Positions 25,899-33,069 of a stretch of 33,069 nucleotides of DNA are shown here, piece after piece (positions within the stretch are counted from its first letter, which is position 1; each line of letters opens with the position of its first letter). The stretch spans positions 1 through 33,069 of the forward strand of contig NZ_JAQUWN010000038.1 of the NCBI RefSeq assembly GCF_028692895.1, written 5' to 3'. This DNA is from Pseudodesulfovibrio sp. GTDB lineage: Bacteria > Desulfobacterota > Desulfovibrionia > Desulfovibrionales > Desulfovibrionaceae. A program made the position numbers and the translations under genes. A model generated the notes under the pieces. It was given only the letters and a program-made list of their open reading frames with translations. It had not been told where the DNA came from and did not search any database.

Positions 25899-26169
25899 GC
25901 AGACCGTGCTCGAACTTTCCGTGAACAACCATCCCGGCGTCATGTCCCACATCTGCGGCCTGTTCGCCCGCCGGGCCTACAACGTGGAGGGCATCGCCTG
26001 CATGCCCGTCAACGGCGGCGGAACCAGCGTCATCTGGCTGCTGATCAACGTGGACGACCGGCTGGACCAGATGGTCAAGCAGGTGGACAAGCTCCAGGAC
26101 GTGCTGGCCGTGGGGCGGCACGACAACGGGCATCCCGTGTTCGACAAGATGTTGGAATTCGTCGGATAG
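25891..26169 (+). CDS. ilvN: Acetolactate synthase, small (regulatory) subunit
   Basis: This 92-residue protein is a single ACT domain, the short IlvN type that binds valine for feedback inhibition and activates the catalytic subunit. Key segments are ELSVNNHPGVMSHICGLFAR, the conserved AYNVEGIACMPV and GTSVIWLLINVDD, and a C-terminal helix, QMVKQVDKLQDVLAV. The ATG is chosen because GGAGGT lies seven bases upstream; a GTG three codons earlier is less well placed. It overlaps the ilvB stop by eight bases, so the two subunits are translationally coupled. A short hairpin terminator follows. Confidence 0.96.
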   Translation: MCKQTVLELSVNNHPGVMSHICGLFARRAYNVEGIACMPVNGGGTSVIWLLINVDDRLDQMVKQVDKLQDVLAVGRHDNGHPVFDKMLEFVG

Positions 26170-26180
26170 CGACGACAGGC

Positions 26181-26212
26181 CGGGGCCGGTCGGAAGATCG
26201 GCCCCGTCTATT
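26181..26212 (+). terminator. Terminator after ilvN
   Basis: An 8-bp CGGGGCCG/CGGCCCCG stem with a 10-nt loop is followed by TCTATTT. It slightly overlaps the end of the convergent glycosyltransferase gene. Confidence 0.65.
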
Positions 26213-27233
26213 TGGCGGCCGCCTCGCGCGTGGCGCGGGCCAGCCTGGCGAAGGCGGCGCGCAGTTCCGGCGTCAGGGCCAGCTCCGCGTCCGAGGCCAG
26301 GATGTTGTAGGCGTTGGCCACGCGCCGGGCCGCCACGTCCGGGTTGCGGCGGCGCCAGGTTGGCCCGGTGGCCAGCAGCTCCCCGGCCCGCTTGAGGATG
26401 CGCCTGGCGCGGACGGCCGAGGAATGGCTGGCGTGGACCTTGCGCCAGCCGTTTTTCGCCGTGCGCTCCGCGCTGCCGTCGGCCAGGGCGCGCCGGGCCA
26501 TGTCCGCCGCGGCCGCCGAATCGCCGCGCGGGTAGAGGAGCAGGTCCTCGCCGTCGGCGAACAGTTCGGAAAGGCCGTTTTCCGCCTCCTCGGTGAGCAC
26601 GGCGGCCCCGCAGCCCAGGGCCTCGAAAATCCGGAAATTCAGTTCCCCGGCCGCGCTTTGGTTGAGCACCAGCCGACTTCGGTTGTAGACCGGCGCGTAG
26701 TCGCCCTGCGTGGCGAAGAGCGGGTGGCCGCGCCGGAACGCGTCCAGGAAGGCCTTGCGCTTCCGGTTGAATGACCCGGCCACCGTGCCCACGAAGCTCA
26801 CCGGAATGTCCCGCTCCTCCCCGGTGTCGGCGTCCCGGAAGGCGTCGCAAAAAAGGGGGAACCATTCCAGCTCGTTGCCCAGTTGTTCCTGGGCGAAGAG
26901 AGGGAGGTAGTCCTTCTGCGCCACCAACATCAGGTCGAAGGCCGCGCCGTATGCCAGGTGCCAGGGGTTGCAGTACTGGTCGATGGAGAAGCCCACGGTC
27001 ACGGCGGGCAGGGTCTCGACGCCGACGACCGACGGCGGGCGGCAGATGTCCGCCCAGACCACCAGGTCCGGCGTGAAGGCCCGCGCGCGCAGCACGGCCA
27101 GCAGCTCCGAGAGCGGGAGCATGGTGTCGAGGGGGACGTCGCACTCGGCGAATGGGCCGATCCACAGGACCTCGTGCCCCATCCGGCGGAAGGGCTCCAC
27201 AAAGTAGCGGCCGTCGAGATTGAGAATGCGCAT
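26208..27233 (-). CDS. CgeB-like glycosyltransferase
   Basis: The 341-residue protein has the C-terminal glycosyltransferase group 1 fold seen in CgeB-type proteins. NQSAAGELNFRIFEALGCGA is followed by VLTEEAENGLSELFADGEDL, the segment that typically binds the nucleotide-sugar donor. The N-terminal half (LVVWADICRPPSV, GFSIDQYCNPWH, FDLMLVAQKDYLPLF, PVSFVGTVAGSFNRKRKAFL) matches the same group. CgeB-like enzymes occur in flagellin and surface polysaccharide glycosylation loci; the flagellin-like gene next door is divergent from it, which is suggestive only. GGAGG lies 4 bases before the chosen ATG; a longer open frame has no ribosome site. The acceptor is unknown. Confidence 0.87.
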   Translation of the reverse strand: MRILNLDGRYFVEPFRRMGHEVLWIGPFAECDVPLDTMLPLSELLAVLRARAFTPDLVVWADICRPPSVVGVETLPAVTVGFSIDQYCNPWHLAYGAAFDLMLVAQKDYLPLFAQEQLGNELEWFPLFCDAFRDADTGEERDIPVSFVGTVAGSFNRKRKAFLDAFRRGHPLFATQGDYAPVYNRSRLVLNQSAAGELNFRIFEALGCGAAVLTEEAENGLSELFADGEDLLLYPRGDSAAAADMARRALADGSAERTAKNGWRKVHASHSSAVRARRILKRAGELLATGPTWRRRNPDVAARRVANAYNILASDAELALTPELRAAFARLARATREAAAK

Positions 27234-27341
27234 GGGCCTCCCCCGGCTGTTGGACCTTACAGCTTCTCTATACGCATTGTCCCGGCAAAACAAGCGGCCC
27301 GGCCGAGGTTGCGCAAAGGTCGGAAAACCGTGCGGGGGGCC

Positions 27342-27368
27342 TAAAGAAAATCCCGGAAGCGCCGATAA
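27342..27368 (+). promoter_or_regulatory. Sigma-28 (FliA) promoter of the flagellin-like gene
   Basis: TAAAGAAA, an 11-base spacer and GCCGATAA match the flagellar sigma-28 consensus TAAAGTTT-N11-GCCGATAA at 14 of 16 defined positions with exact spacing. The ATG of the flagellin-like gene is 38 bases downstream. Confidence 0.88.
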
Positions 27369-27406
27369 CTACGTTGGGCAGGTCCAAGCGCCGCCCGGGA
27401 GCACCG

Positions 27407-28246
27407 ATGGCCCTGACGGACGTCGAAAAGGCGTTACTCTTCAATTATTCGCAGCAGCTCCTGCAACAGGACATGCTGACGAACCAGCTATTCTACGGCT
27501 CAAGCGTGGGCCGCAACCTGCGCAGCATGGTGCTCGGCGAATCCCCGGGCGCGACGATCTTCACCAATCCCTTCGAGCAGGCCATCAGCGGCACCCTGCG
27601 GGCTGACGCCGGGGCCACCCGCCAGGCGGCGCGCAACGTGGGCGAGGCCGCGTCAATGATGGGCGTGGCCCGGACGGGCATGAGCACCATCGTGGACGCC
27701 CTGGATTCCATGGAATCCATCATCGAGGACATCGAAGCGGGCAACCTGCTCGCCTCAAGCGACGTGGTCAAGGCGGACTACGACGCCCTGCGCGACAAGA
27801 TCACCGGCCTGATAAGCTCCACGGACTACAACGGCATCTACATGCTCGACAGTTCGCAGTGGGGCGCCGACCAGATTTCCTCGGGCGGGCAGGTCTACGT
27901 CCAGTCGAGCAAGAACGGCGGCTTCGACATCTCCTTCCACGCCGTGGACCAGGGTTCCTCCACCGTGGACTGGTCCGACCTGAGCGGCGCGGACCTGCAA
28001 GCCTCCCTGGCCACCCAGAAGAGCTACGTGGACAACCTCAGGAGCTTCGCCAGCTCCATCGAGGACATGTACCGGGTCAAGGAGGACAACCTCGCCTCGC
28101 AGCAGACCGCACTGGAGAGCCAGGCCCAGCTCCTGGACAGCGCGGCCCAGATGCGCATGCCGAGCGACCCGGACTATTCCCTGGAGCAGCTCCTGGCCGA
28201 CCTCATCGTGCGCGAGACCGGCACCATCTTCGACTCCAACGGATAG
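27407..28246 (+). CDS. Flagellin-like protein
   Basis: The 279-residue protein resembles the flagellin D0/D1 core, but its ends differ. In the middle, LRADAGATRQAARNVGEAAS, GMSTIVDALDSMESI and DKITGLISSTDYNGIYMLD follow the flagellin N-terminal pattern, in which TDFNGI is typical. Near the C-terminus, YVDNLRSFASSIEDMYRVKE is like the second D1 helix. The first 50 residues, MALTDVEKALLFNYSQQLLQ onward, are unlike the canonical flagellin start, and the last 40 residues are acidic. The sigma-28 promoter supports a late flagellar role. It could be a minor filament, hook-filament junction or cap-related protein, or a decoy. GGGAG lies 5 bases before the ATG. Confidence 0.8.
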   Translation: MALTDVEKALLFNYSQQLLQQDMLTNQLFYGSSVGRNLRSMVLGESPGATIFTNPFEQAISGTLRADAGATRQAARNVGEAASMMGVARTGMSTIVDALDSMESIIEDIEAGNLLASSDVVKADYDALRDKITGLISSTDYNGIYMLDSSQWGADQISSGGQVYVQSSKNGGFDISFHAVDQGSSTVDWSDLSGADLQASLATQKSYVDNLRSFASSIEDMYRVKEDNLASQQTALESQAQLLDSAAQMRMPSDPDYSLEQLLADLIVRETGTIFDSNG

Positions 28247-28286
28247 GGCGCGCCTATCGGCCCTGGGCCGTGGGCCCGAAAAAGGG

Positions 28287-28314
28287 AATCGCCTTTGCCA
28301 CGCGGGGCGATTTT
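28287..28314 (+). terminator. Possible terminator after the flagellin-like gene
   Basis: A 7-bp AATCGCC/GGCGATT stem with a 12-nt loop is followed by TT and then GCTATA. The T run is short and the hairpin overlaps the predicted promoter of the next gene. Confidence 0.35.
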
Positions 28315-28322
28315 GCTATATC
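28295..28322 (+). promoter_or_regulatory. Predicted promoter of the FAD oxidoreductase gene
   Basis: TTGCCA is followed after 16 bases by TATATC, which is preceded by TG-C (extended -10). It lies about 60 bases before the ATG. Confidence 0.42.
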
Positions 28323-28383
28323 CGTGGTCAGGGCCCGTTCCCGACATGTGTTGGCCAGCATCCCCCCTACCAAGGAGCCGCCG

Positions 28384-30009
28384 ATGAACCGTCGATTCTT
28401 TCTCCAACTCTCGGCAGTGGCCGCCGCGCACACCCTGTTGCACTGGCGTTTTGCGGGCGCGGCTCCGGCGAAGACGCCGGGGGCTTACGACGCCGTGGTC
28501 GTGGGCGCGGGGTTGGGCGGGCTGACCTGCGCCGCCTATCTGGCGAAACACGGGTTCCGGACGCTGCTGGCCGAGCAGTACGACGTGCCCGGCGGCTACG
28601 CCACCTCGTTCTCCCGCGAGTCGGAAAAGGGCGCCTTCACCTGCGAGGTTTCCCTGCATTCCTCGGTGCTGGGCGCGGGCCCGGCGCGGGACATCCTCAC
28701 AGACCTGGGCGTGTGGGACAAGCTTGACCTTGTTCCGCATCCGAACGCCTGGAGCTCGCGTTTCCCCGATTTCTCGCTGGACGTGCCGTCGAAATGCGGG
28801 CTGGACGGGTTCGAGCGCCAGCTCGCTCCGCTCTTCCCGGCCGAGGCCAAGGGGCTGGCGGCGTTCTTTCGGGTCTGGCGCAACGTCATGGCCGAAACCC
28901 GGAAGCTGGAGCAGGGGATGCCCAAAGAGGCGAGGGACCGGTTCCCCAAGCTGTTCCCGACGCTGTGGGACATCCACGACAAGACCCTCGGGCAGGTGGT
29001 GGACGCGCACGTCCGCGACCCGAAGCTGAGGGCCGTCCTGGCGCAGAGTTGCGGCTACTACGGGCTGCCGCCGTCGCAACTGTCGGCGTTTTATTATCTT
29101 TTGCCCACCGGGGAGTACATCTCGAATGGCGGGTCCTACATCAAGGGCACGTCCCAGGCCCTGTCCGACGCCCTGGCGGGGGCGGTGGCCGACGCGGGCG
29201 GCGAGGTCCGCTACGGCACGCTGGTGGAGGAAATCCTGCTGGAGGACGGCCGGGCCGTGGGCATCAGGACCGACGACGGGGAGGTCATCCGGGCCCGGAC
29301 CGTGGTCTGCAACGCCAGCGCGCCCCAGGTATTCGGCAAGCTGCTGCCCGCAGGCGCGCTGCCGCAACCGGACCGGGCCAGGCTCGACGCCTACACGCAC
29401 AGCCCCGGCACCTTCATCGTCTGGCTGGGGCTGGACCAGGACATCACGTCCAGCTTCAAGCTCCCCGAGCTGGCCCGCTACGCGAGCTGTGACCTGGACG
29501 CCAACTACGCCGACGCCATGCGTTGCCGGTACGACACCGGCGGCTTTTCCCTCATGGTCTACGACAACCTCATTCCCGGTTTTTCGCCCAAGGGATGCAC
29601 GAGCCTGAGCATCGTGAGCGCCAGCGGCTACGACGTCTGGAAAGGGATGGAGGCGGCTTACCTGAAAGGCGACTGCCCAGCCTATGAGAAGTTGAAGAAG
29701 GAGCTGACGGATACGCTCATCGCCCAGGTGGAGAAGCACGTCATTCCGGGCCTGTCCAAGATGATCGTCATGCGCGACAGCGCCACGCCGCTGACCAACC
29801 TGCGCTTCACCCTGAACGCGTCGGGGTCCATCTACGGCTACAACCAGAGCGTGGACAACTCGTTCATGTCGCGCATCCCGAACAGGACTCCCGTACCTGG
29901 CCTGTTCCTGGCCAGCGCCTGGGGCAACCCCGGCGGCGGCTATGGTGGCGTGCTCGCGGGCGGCAAGGGCGCGTTCAGGGAGGTGGCCCGGGAACTGGGC
30001 GCGGCGTAG
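28384..30009 (+). CDS. Tat-exported FAD oxidoreductase, CrtI / retinol saturase-like
   Basis: The 541-residue protein starts MNRRFFLQLSAVAAA, a twin-arginine (RRFFL) export signal with a likely cut after AGA near residue 26, so the folded flavoprotein should act in the periplasm. The mature part begins with the FAD Rossmann motif VVVGAGLGGLTCAAYLAKHG and the EQYDVPGGYATSFSR loop. It belongs to the phytoene desaturase/all-trans-retinol 13,14-reductase group. The C-terminus has the second FAD contact, PGLFLASAWGNPGGGYGGVL. The natural substrate is unknown; no carotenoid genes are nearby. AAGGAG lies 6 bases before the ATG. It is monocistronic and followed by a strong terminator. Confidence 0.9.
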   Translation: MNRRFFLQLSAVAAAHTLLHWRFAGAAPAKTPGAYDAVVVGAGLGGLTCAAYLAKHGFRTLLAEQYDVPGGYATSFSRESEKGAFTCEVSLHSSVLGAGPARDILTDLGVWDKLDLVPHPNAWSSRFPDFSLDVPSKCGLDGFERQLAPLFPAEAKGLAAFFRVWRNVMAETRKLEQGMPKEARDRFPKLFPTLWDIHDKTLGQVVDAHVRDPKLRAVLAQSCGYYGLPPSQLSAFYYLLPTGEYISNGGSYIKGTSQALSDALAGAVADAGGEVRYGTLVEEILLEDGRAVGIRTDDGEVIRARTVVCNASAPQVFGKLLPAGALPQPDRARLDAYTHSPGTFIVWLGLDQDITSSFKLPELARYASCDLDANYADAMRCRYDTGGFSLMVYDNLIPGFSPKGCTSLSIVSASGYDVWKGMEAAYLKGDCPAYEKLKKELTDTLIAQVEKHVIPGLSKMIVMRDSATPLTNLRFTLNASGSIYGYNQSVDNSFMSRIPNRTPVPGLFLASAWGNPGGGYGGVLAGGKGAFREVARELGAA

Positions 30010-30038
30010 GGCGGCCGGAGAGGTCTTGCCGACAACGA

Positions 30039-30071
30039 AAACCGTCCTTCGTGCGAAGGACGGTTTTTTTT
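30039..30071 (+). terminator. Terminator after the FAD oxidoreductase gene
   Basis: A perfect 12-bp stem (AAACCGTCCTTC and its complement) with a GTGC loop is followed by five more T. Confidence 0.93.
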
Positions 30072-30246
30072 GATGCTGGAAATTTTCAGGACGGTGTCGC
30101 CTGCTGTGAAATTTAGCCGGACATAGCCGTAGCCGTGCGGGCCGAAGGCGTGATAACTAGGAGTCGCGGACATGAACATCTGACCGGAAAACATGGCTGT
30201 TGAACCACTTGCGACAACAATGGATTGCAACGAACAAGAGAGCGAA

Positions 30247-31542
30247 ATGATGCCGATCGATCAGGAGACGATAGAAAAGGTGTTGAGGATTCTGAACGAG
30301 GAAATCGTCCCGGCGCAAGGGTGCACGGAGCCCATCGCCATCGCCCTGGTGGCCGCCAAGGTCAGGGAGGTGTTGGGCGAACTCCCTGAACGCGTGAAGA
30401 TTTTCGTTTCCGGCAACATCATCAAGAACGTGAAAAGCGTCGTCGTGCCCAACAGCGGCGGGATGATCGGCATCGAGGCGGCCGCCGCCATGGGCCTGGT
30501 GGCCGGGGACTGCAAGAAGGACCTGATGGTCATCAGCGAGGTGACCGGGCAGGACATGGTGGCCGTCAGGGAATACCTGGAAAAGGCGTCCTTTGAAATC
30601 ATTCATGAAAATACGCCGGTGAAGCTCTACGTGCGCATCGAGGCCTCTTCCGGGGACAAGAGCGCACTGGTGGAGATCCAGTACCTGCACACCAACCTCA
30701 CCAGGGTGGTCAGGGACGGCCAGGTGCTGCTGGACCGGGGATTCAGCCCGGAGAACTTCAACACGACCCAGGAGGACCGCTCCATCCTGTCGGTCAGGTT
30801 GATCTATGACCTGGCCAAGAGCATCGATCTTGCGCTGATCCGGCCGCTGTTCGAGCAGGTCATCGAGCTGAACAGCGCCATTGCGGACGAGGGGTTGCGC
30901 AACACCTACGGCGTGAACATCGGCAGCAGCATCGTCAAGAATATCGAGCAGGGCATTTACGGGGACGACATCCGCAATCGCTGCGCCAGTTACGCCGCGG
31001 CCGGGAGCGACGCCCGCATGAGCGGCTGCCCCCTGCCTGTGATGACCACCAGCGGCAGCGGCAACCAGGGCATGACCGCCTCTCTGCCCGTGATCAAGTG
31101 CGCCCGGATGAAGGGGTTCTCCGATGAGCGGTTGATCCGTGCGCTCTTCCTGTCCCACCTGTGCACGGTGCACATCAAGACCCAGGTGGGGCGGCTGTCC
31201 GCCTACTGCGGGGCCATGTGCGCCGCGGCCGGGGTCAGCGGGGCCATCACCTTCCTGCTCGGCGGGGACTACGCCACCGTGGCCCACGCAATCATCAACA
31301 CCCTCGGGAACATCTCCGGCGTGATCTGCGACGGCGCCAAGCCGTCCTGCGCCATGAAGATCGCCACCGGCATCTATGCGGCATTCGATTCCGCCACCCT
31401 GGCCGCCTGCCACAAGGACCTCCATGGCGGCGACGGGATCGTCGGCAGCGACGTGGAGGCCACCATCCGCAATATCGGCGAACTGGCCAGCGCCGGAATG
31501 AAGCAGACCGACGAGATCATCCTGAAGATCATGACGTCCTGA
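30247..31542 (+). CDS. cyuA: L-cysteine desulfidase, CyuA / UPF0597 family
   Basis: CyuA (formerly YhaM) and archaeal CdsB split L-cysteine to pyruvate, ammonia and sulfide with a [4Fe-4S] cluster. The protein (431 residues) has the family's N-terminal EEIVPAQGCTEPIAIALVAA (C26) and SGNIIKNVKSVVVPN. It also has SGCPLPVMTTSGSGNQG (C261) and the C-terminal CDGAKPSCAMK (C361, C368), which likely provides cluster ligands. An ATG pair starts MMPIDQET; I chose the first, with AGAGAG upstream, because homologues begin just before EEIVPA. A longer frame from 30193 has no ribosome site. It is followed by a matching permease, as in E. coli cyuAP. A serine-dehydratase-like activity cannot be excluded. 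Confidence 0.92.
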   Translation: MMPIDQETIEKVLRILNEEIVPAQGCTEPIAIALVAAKVREVLGELPERVKIFVSGNIIKNVKSVVVPNSGGMIGIEAAAAMGLVAGDCKKDLMVISEVTGQDMVAVREYLEKASFEIIHENTPVKLYVRIEASSGDKSALVEIQYLHTNLTRVVRDGQVLLDRGFSPENFNTTQEDRSILSVRLIYDLAKSIDLALIRPLFEQVIELNSAIADEGLRNTYGVNIGSSIVKNIEQGIYGDDIRNRCASYAAAGSDARMSGCPLPVMTTSGSGNQGMTASLPVIKCARMKGFSDERLIRALFLSHLCTVHIKTQVGRLSAYCGAMCAAAGVSGAITFLLGGDYATVAHAIINTLGNISGVICDGAKPSCAMKIATGIYAAFDSATLAACHKDLHGGDGIVGSDVEATIRNIGELASAGMKQTDEIILKIMTS

Positions 31543-31565
31543 TCCGGACAACCATAGCGACAGTT

Positions 31566-31581
31566 TGTGCCGATCGGCACA
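31566..31581. promoter_or_regulatory. 16-bp perfect palindrome between cyuA and cyuP
   Basis: TGTGCCGATCGGCACA is a perfect palindrome in the 110-base gap between the two genes. It could be an operator for a dimeric regulator or an intercistronic RNA hairpin (6-bp stem, GATC loop). No T run follows, so it is not a terminator. Confidence 0.4.
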
Positions 31582-31652
31582 CGGAAGGGGCGTGCCGGGC
31601 CTGTTGGATTGATCGCCTTCAAAATCCGGTGAAATCGAAAAGGGTTGCGCAT

Positions 31653-32894
31653 ATGAAAATGAGTTCCAAGGATTGGGGATGGGTGGCCGTCAACATCGGC
31701 ATGGGCATCGGCGCGGGGATCGTCTTCCTGCCCATCCAGGCCGGGCTGGTAGGGCTGTGGACCTTCCTGCTGGCCATATTCCTCGCCTATCCCGCCCTGT
31801 ACCTGTTCCAGCGCCTGTACATCAACACCCTGATAGAATCCCGCGAGGCCTCGGACTATACGACGACCATCCGCGAGTATCTGGGCGGCAAATGGGGGGC
31901 GGCGCTGGGCGTCATCTATTTCGTGATGCTGCTGATCTGGCTCTGCGTGTACAGCGAAACCGTCACCAACGACAGCGCCACATACATTCAGGCCGCCGGG
32001 CTGACGGACGGGCTGTTGTCCGCCAATCATCTTTATGCCCTGGTCCTGATCTGCTTTCTGGTCTTTCTCGCCTTTGCGAGCAAGACGCTGTTGTTCAACC
32101 TGTCCAAGGTCCTGGTCGTCGTCATCCTGTCGTCCCTGGTCATTCTCGGGCTGCTGATCCTGCCCCATTGGGATTTCGACAACATCCAGGATATCTCCTC
32201 GGTGTGGGGGATGCTGGCCCAGACCATCGTGACGCTGCCGTTCGCCATGACCTCGATCCTGTTCCTCCAGTCGTTGAGTCCGATGGTCATCTATGTGCGC
32301 TCCGAGTACGAGGACGTTGCGCTCGCTAGGCAAAAGGCGATGCAGATCATGAACCGCGCCTTCCTGATCCTGGCCGGGGTGGTCTTTTTCTTCGCCTTTT
32401 CCTGCACCATGTCGATTACGCATCAGGACGCCTACAACGCGTTCTTGGCCAACACGTCGTTCCTGGCCATCATGGGCAAGGTCATGCCCGGCGGCCTGGT
32501 GCCCGCCCTGGGGGTCGTCATCGACATCTGCGCCGTGACAACGTCCTTTTTCGGCGTTCTGCTAGGCCTGCACGAAGCCTGCCTCGGGCTGTACATGAAC
32601 CTGTTTCTTGGCGACAGGCCCAGGGAATCGGTCAACATGGCCAAGGTCTCGGCAGGCGTCGTGGGGTTGATCGTCCTGCTCGGCTGGACCGCGACCATCG
32701 TGGATTTCCCCATTCTCTACTTCACCTCCATCTGCAGCCCCATCTTCGCCGTCATTGGCTGCTTCATCCCCGTCATTCTCGTTTACAGGGTGGACCTGCT
32801 GGCCAAATATCGCGGGCCGCAGTCCTGGATAGTCGTTGCGACGGGCATCCTGCTGGTGCTGTCGCCCCTGTTCGCCCTGGTCGAAAGTCGGTAG
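31653..32894 (+). CDS. cyuP: Amino acid permease, HAAAP family, CyuP-like
   Basis: The 413-residue protein is almost wholly hydrophobic with about 11 membrane helices, and belongs to the hydroxy/aromatic amino acid permease family (SdaC, TdcC, CyuP/YhaO). It starts with the family's first helix, WGWVAVNIGMGIGAGIVFLP. It also has FAMTSILFLQSLSPMVIYVR and ICAVTTSFFGVLLGLHEAC. Pairing with cyuA points to uptake of cysteine (or serine) for degradation, as in E. coli cyuAP; the assignment to cysteine rests on that context. AAGGG lies 9 bases before the ATG; a second ATG two codons on is an alternative. It ends at a strong bidirectional terminator. Confidence 0.88.
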   Translation: MKMSSKDWGWVAVNIGMGIGAGIVFLPIQAGLVGLWTFLLAIFLAYPALYLFQRLYINTLIESREASDYTTTIREYLGGKWGAALGVIYFVMLLIWLCVYSETVTNDSATYIQAAGLTDGLLSANHLYALVLICFLVFLAFASKTLLFNLSKVLVVVILSSLVILGLLILPHWDFDNIQDISSVWGMLAQTIVTLPFAMTSILFLQSLSPMVIYVRSEYEDVALARQKAMQIMNRAFLILAGVVFFFAFSCTMSITHQDAYNAFLANTSFLAIMGKVMPGGLVPALGVVIDICAVTTSFFGVLLGLHEACLGLYMNLFLGDRPRESVNMAKVSAGVVGLIVLLGWTATIVDFPILYFTSICSPIFAVIGCFIPVILVYRVDLLAKYRGPQSWIVVATGILLVLSPLFALVESR

Positions 32895-32914
32895 CGTAGG
32901 CGCGATACGCCAAA

Positions 32915-32952
32915 AAAGAAAACCGCCCTTCGCAAGAAGGGCGGTTTTCTTT
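32915..32952. terminator. Bidirectional terminator between cyuP and tRNA-Thr
   Basis: A perfect 17-bp stem (AAAGAAAACCGCCCTTC and its complement) with a GCAA loop has an A-rich 5' arm and T-rich 3' arm, so it can end both convergent transcripts. Confidence 0.92.
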
Positions 32953-32958
32953 GATATG

Positions 32959-33034
32959 TGGAGCTGCTGGACGGGATTGAACCGTCTACCTCGTCCTTAC
33001 CAAGGACGCGCTCTACCGATTGAGCTACAGCAGC
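32959..33034 (-). tRNA. tRNA-Thr(GGT)
   Basis: All cloverleaf parts fold on the minus strand: acceptor GCTGCTG/CAGCAGC, D arm GCTC/GAGC, and an anticodon stem CGTCC/GGACG around loop TTGGTAA, giving anticodon GGT (reads ACC, ACT). A variable loop AGGTA and T arm GACGG-TTCAATC-CCGTC follow. Discriminator base is T, and the CCA end is encoded. Length is 76 bases. Confidence 0.97.
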
Positions 33035-33069
33035 GTTCCGGCTGTTTTCGATGAAATGGCAGGCCGAGT

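Noticed and set aside
24036-25952. A 638-codon minus-strand open frame covering ilvB and its leader
   Set aside because: Antisense to ilvB with shadow-like composition. The repeated Tyr/Asp codons near its end are only the complement of the leader's Val codons.
32959-33034. tRNA-Thr as a possible integration (att) site
   Set aside because: No integrase and no direct repeat of the tRNA 3' end is visible in the window.

Overview
The window looks like chromosome from a high-GC, anaerobic, motile Gram-negative bacterium, most likely a Desulfovibrio/Pseudodesulfovibrio-type sulfate reducer. This is inferred from gene content and style, not from a marker gene. Supporting signs are strong GC3 bias, an anaerobic nadCAB NAD pathway, a NIL-ferredoxin protein, CheZ with a classical CheY-binding tail, and small GC-rich operons separated by clear hairpin terminators. 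About 30 protein genes, one tRNA and one decayed gene are supported; most of the sequence is coding.

Layout. (1) 1-720: the 3' end of an IS110-family transposase and its non-coding flank, ending at the nadB terminator. (2) 771-4308 (minus): nadC-nadA-nadB, de novo NAD synthesis from aspartate, divergent from mgtE (Mg2+ channel, plus). (3) 5894-12209 (minus): a tight seven-gene run, ileS, lspA, a PLDc_N membrane protein, a CpoB/YbgF-like TPR lipoprotein, a NIL-2x[4Fe-4S] protein, a PilZ-like protein and cheZ. (4) 12420-13904 (plus): a membrane-anchored TPR protein and a periplasmic solute-binding protein. (5) 14016-17491 (minus): nifS-cysK-cysE (cysteine synthesis and sulfur mobilisation) and a DUF493 protein. 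(6) 17678-23379 (plus): a REC-PAS-GGDEF-EAL c-di-GMP enzyme, two very small membrane proteins, and an hsp20 plus Lon-like protease pair. (7) 23404-23884 (minus): a decayed gene. (8) 24018-26169 (plus): ilvBN, preceded by a Val-rich leader peptide and a terminator/antiterminator, a classical attenuator. (9) 26208-28246: a CgeB-like glycosyltransferase (minus) and a flagellin-like gene with a near-perfect sigma-28 promoter (plus). (10) 28384-32894 (plus): a Tat-exported CrtI-like FAD oxidoreductase and a cysteine desulfidase/permease pair (cyuA-cyuP). (11) a tRNA-Thr(GGT) at the right edge (minus).

Common threads are cysteine and sulfur handling (cysE, cysK, nifS, cyuA, cyuP), Fe-S enzymes (NadA, NIL-ferredoxin, CyuA), and motility with c-di-GMP signalling (cheZ, PilZ, GGDEF-EAL, sigma-28 flagellin-like gene). 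The two best leads are the ilvBN attenuator, whose 34-residue leader holds ten valines and whose antiterminator arm abuts the leader stop codon, and the sigma-28-driven flagellin-like protein that lacks canonical flagellin ends.
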